Positions 62,420 to 64,000 of a stretch of DNA of 64,000 bases are shown here, one piece after another. The stretch spans positions 1 to 64,000 of the forward strand of contig NW_027475313.1 in the NCBI RefSeq assembly GCF_051020985.1, read 5' to 3'. A program made the translations under genes and the position numbers. This DNA comes from Nomia melanderi. Lineage: Eukaryota > Arthropoda > Insecta > Hymenoptera > Halictidae. The notes beneath the pieces were generated by a model. That model saw only the letters and a program-made list of their open reading frames with translations. It had not been told where the DNA came from and did no database searches. Within the stretch, counting starts at the first letter, position 1, and each line of letters opens with the position of its first letter.

Positions 62420-63962
62420 GTCCTATAGAGTTATAAATAGGTTTAGATAGTTTTATAGAGTTTTAAATTGGTTTATTTAGTTCGATAGAGTTTTGTATAG
62501 GTTTATATAGTTTTGTTAGTTTTATATAGTTTTGTTAGTTTAATAAAGTTTTATATAGTTTTATATAGTTTTATATAGTTTTGATAGTTTTATATAGTTT
62601 TATATAGTTTTATATAGTTTTATATAGTTTTATATAGTTCTATAGAGTTTTATATAGGTTTATATAGTTTTATATAGTATTATATAGCTTCATTTAGTTT
62701 TATATAGTTTTATATTGTTTTATTAGTTTTATATAGTTTCATATAGTTTTATATAGTTTTATATAGTTTCATATAGTTTCATATAGTTTTATATAGTTTT
62801 ATATAGTTTTATATAGTTTAATATAGTTTTATATAGTTTTATATAGTTTTATATAGTTTCATATAGTTTTATATAGTTTTATATAGTTTTATATGGTTTC
62901 ATATAGTTTTATATAGTTTTATATAGTTTTAAATAGTTTTATATAGTTTTATATAGTTTTAAATAGTTTATATAGTTTTATATAGTTTTATATAATTTTT
63001 ATATTTTTATATAGTTTTATATAGTTTTATATAGTTTCATATAGTTTCATATAGTATTATATAGTTTCATTTAGTTTTATATAGTTTTATATAGTTTTAT
63101 ATAGTTTATATAGTTTTATCAGTTTTATATAGTTTTATATAGTTTTATATAGTTTTATATTGTTTTATATCGTTTCATATAGTTTTATATAGCTTTATAT
63201 AGTTTTATATAGTTTCTTTAGTTTTATATGGTTTTATATAGTTTTATAAAGTTTTATATAGTTTCATATTGTTTTATATAGTTTTATATAGTTTTATATA
63301 GTTTATATCGTTTAATATAGTTTTATATAGTTATATATAGTTTCATATAGTTTTATATAGTTTTATATAGTTTTATATAGTTTTAATATAGTTTTATATA
63401 GTTTTATTAGTTTTATATAGTTTTATATAGTTTTATATAGTTTTATATAGTTTTATATAGTTCTATATAGTTTTATATAGTTTCATATAGTTTTATATAG
63501 TTTTATATAGTATTATATAGTTTTATACAGTTTTATTAGTATTATATAGTTTTTATATAGTTCTATATAGTTTCATATAGTTTTATATAGTATTATATAG
63601 TTTTATACAGTCTTATTAGTTTTATATTGAGTTATATAGTTTTATATATTGTATATAGTTTTAAGTATGGTTTTATATAGTTTTATATGTTTTATACAGT
63701 TTTTAAATAGTTTCATATAGTTTTATATAGTTTTATATAGTTTTATATAGTTTTATTAGTTTTATATAGTTTTATATAGTTTATTAGTTTTATATAGTTT
63801 TATATAGTTTCATATAGTTTTATAAAGTTTAATATAGTTTAATATAGTTTATATAGTTTTATATACTTTTATATGGTTTTATATAGTTTTATATAGTTTT
63901 ATATAGTTTTATATATTTTATATTGTTTTATTAGTTTTATATAGTTTATATAGTTTTATATA
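62420..63962 (+). repeat. Higher-order unit Z2 (1,543 bp, internal deletion, many small indels)
   Basis: Second copy of Z1, shorter by 846 net bp; the lost part corresponds to about 61,020-61,840, including block T. From about 62,960 on it carries many one-base gains and losses against Z1, for example AAATAGTTTATATAG (62,961), TTTCTTTAG (63,213), GTTTATATCG (63,301), TTTAAGTATGG (63,660) and AGTTTATTAG (about 63,779). Such density is not seen elsewhere in the window. Confidence 0.87.
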
Positions 63963-64000
63963 GTCCTATTAGAGTTTTAAATAGGTTTAGATAGTTTTAT
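63963..64000 (+). repeat. Start of a third Z-type unit, cut by the window end
   Basis: GTCCTATTAGAG, an altered GTCCTATAGAG with an inserted T, followed by TTTTAAATAGGTTTAGATAG as in Z1 and Z2. The array evidently continues to the right. The expected GTTCGATAG would lie about 60 bp later, outside the window. Confidence 0.88.

Larger units (their letters stand above)
1..64000 (+). repeat. Decameric AT-rich satellite array, unit AGTTTTATAT, fills the window
   Basis: Every line is made of head-to-tail copies of AGTTTTATAT or one- to two-base variants. The consensus unit holds 6 T, 3 A, 1 G and no C, so the + strand is T-rich, has about one G per ten bases and is nearly free of C. A 9-bp form, AGTTTTATT, is mixed in throughout. 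No inversion of the unit, no transposon and no unique DNA interrupts it, and it is cut at both window edges. TAG on the + strand and TAA on the - strand fall in each frame about every 30 bp, so there is no coding potential. Extreme length and nested higher-order repeats are typical of eukaryotic satellite DNA; chromosomal location and species are not visible. I do not recognise it as a named satellite family. Confidence 0.97.

Noticed and set aside
36461..63972. GTCC/GTTCG module as a CENP-B box
   Set aside because: The known box core (TTCG followed by A-rich and CGGG elements) is not matched: the module has a single TTCG and no CGGG anywhere.
1..64000. Short open reading frames on either strand
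   Set aside because: They are by-products of variant units that happen to lose a TAG or TAA. None is long, none has non-repeat composition, and the repeat itself explains them.
1..64000. TATATA boxes in nearly every unit as promoters
   Set aside because: TATATA is part of the consensus decamer and occurs thousands of times. It carries no positional information and no gene follows.
1..64000. Matches to the yeast origin consensus WTTTAYRTTTW as replication origins
   Set aside because: Variant units such as TTTTATATTGT match 10 of 11 positions, but in DNA of this composition near matches are expected everywhere. Nothing marks a particular site.
1..64000. Telomeric repeat
   Set aside because: The unit lacks the G-rich run of telomere repeats such as TTAGGG or TTAGG, and TTAG here is followed by TTTTAT. 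No known telomere motif is present.
1..64000. CRISPR array
   Set aside because: Repeats are not separated by unique spacers. The 88-bp and 29-bp periods are made entirely of decamer and nonamer units.
1..64000. Mitochondrial, plastid, apicomplexan or bacterial AT-rich genomic DNA
   Set aside because: AT-richness alone would fit, but those genomes would show genes, tRNAs or unique spacers within 64 kb, and none are present.

Overview
The whole 64,000-base window is one uninterrupted tandem array of a very AT-rich decamer (consensus AGTTTTATAT on the + strand, ATATAAAACT on the other). I read every line and found no stretch that is not built from this decamer or a close variant. There is no gene, RNA gene, transposon, CRISPR array or unique sequence. 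The consensus unit carries TAG on the + strand and TAA on the - strand. Because 10 is not a multiple of 3, every reading frame meets a stop about every 30 bases, so the array cannot encode protein. A satellite this long with multi-kilobase higher-order repeats suggests eukaryotic heterochromatin (centromeric, pericentromeric, subtelomeric, or a sex or B chromosome) from a long-read assembly. The species cannot be told from the sequence.

The fine structure has three levels. (1) Monomers: mostly 10 bp, with a recurrent 9-bp form (AGTTTTATT) and a limited set of one-base variants such as AGTTTCATAT, AGTTTAATAT, AGTATTATAT, AGCTTTATAT, CGTTTTATAT and TGTTTTATAT. (2) Recurrent phrases of about 30-90 bp made of variants in fixed order, such as CTTTAATACAG followed by TTTTAAATAG, TTTAATATAG and TTCTATATAG; TTCTTTATAATTTTGTATAG; and GTCCTATAGAG followed 60 bp later by GTTCGATAG. 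(3) Higher-order duplications from about 88 bp to more than 2.6 kb, all in the same orientation, some adjacent and some 8, 14, 20 or 32 kb apart.

Layout. 1-2,610 recurs almost unchanged at 8,285-10,895. 2,590-5,846 is a tandem pair with a 1,686-bp period, each copy holding an older 378-bp tandem pair. 5,847-8,284 and 10,896-12,500 are mosaics of related pieces. 12,500-18,365 holds three copies of one block (a fourth lies at 32,600-33,560), with a 29-bp sub-repeat that varies in copy number. 18,391-19,560 has an 88-bp repeat in three clusters. 20,590-23,313 is another tandem pair. From about 23.4 kb the texture changes to TTTCATATAG/TTTCATTTAG-rich sequence with several duplications, including a block at 24,495-25,375 that recurs about 32 kb away at 56,546-57,375. 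35,756-40,104 is a tandem pair of 2.0 and 2.3 kb. 40,906-47,168 is a three-copy higher-order array (2,190, 1,873 and about 2,200 bp) with a fourth copy at 50,018-52,108. 52,109-59,198 is a mosaic with short tandem duplications. 59,199-64,000 is a further higher-order array that runs off the right edge.

No genes work together here. The biological content is the array itself: how it grew by unequal exchange, whether its near-helical 10-bp phasing matters for chromatin, and how well it is assembled. Block boundaries were set by hand from landmark variants and are mostly good to about 10-20 bp. I computed no identity percentages.
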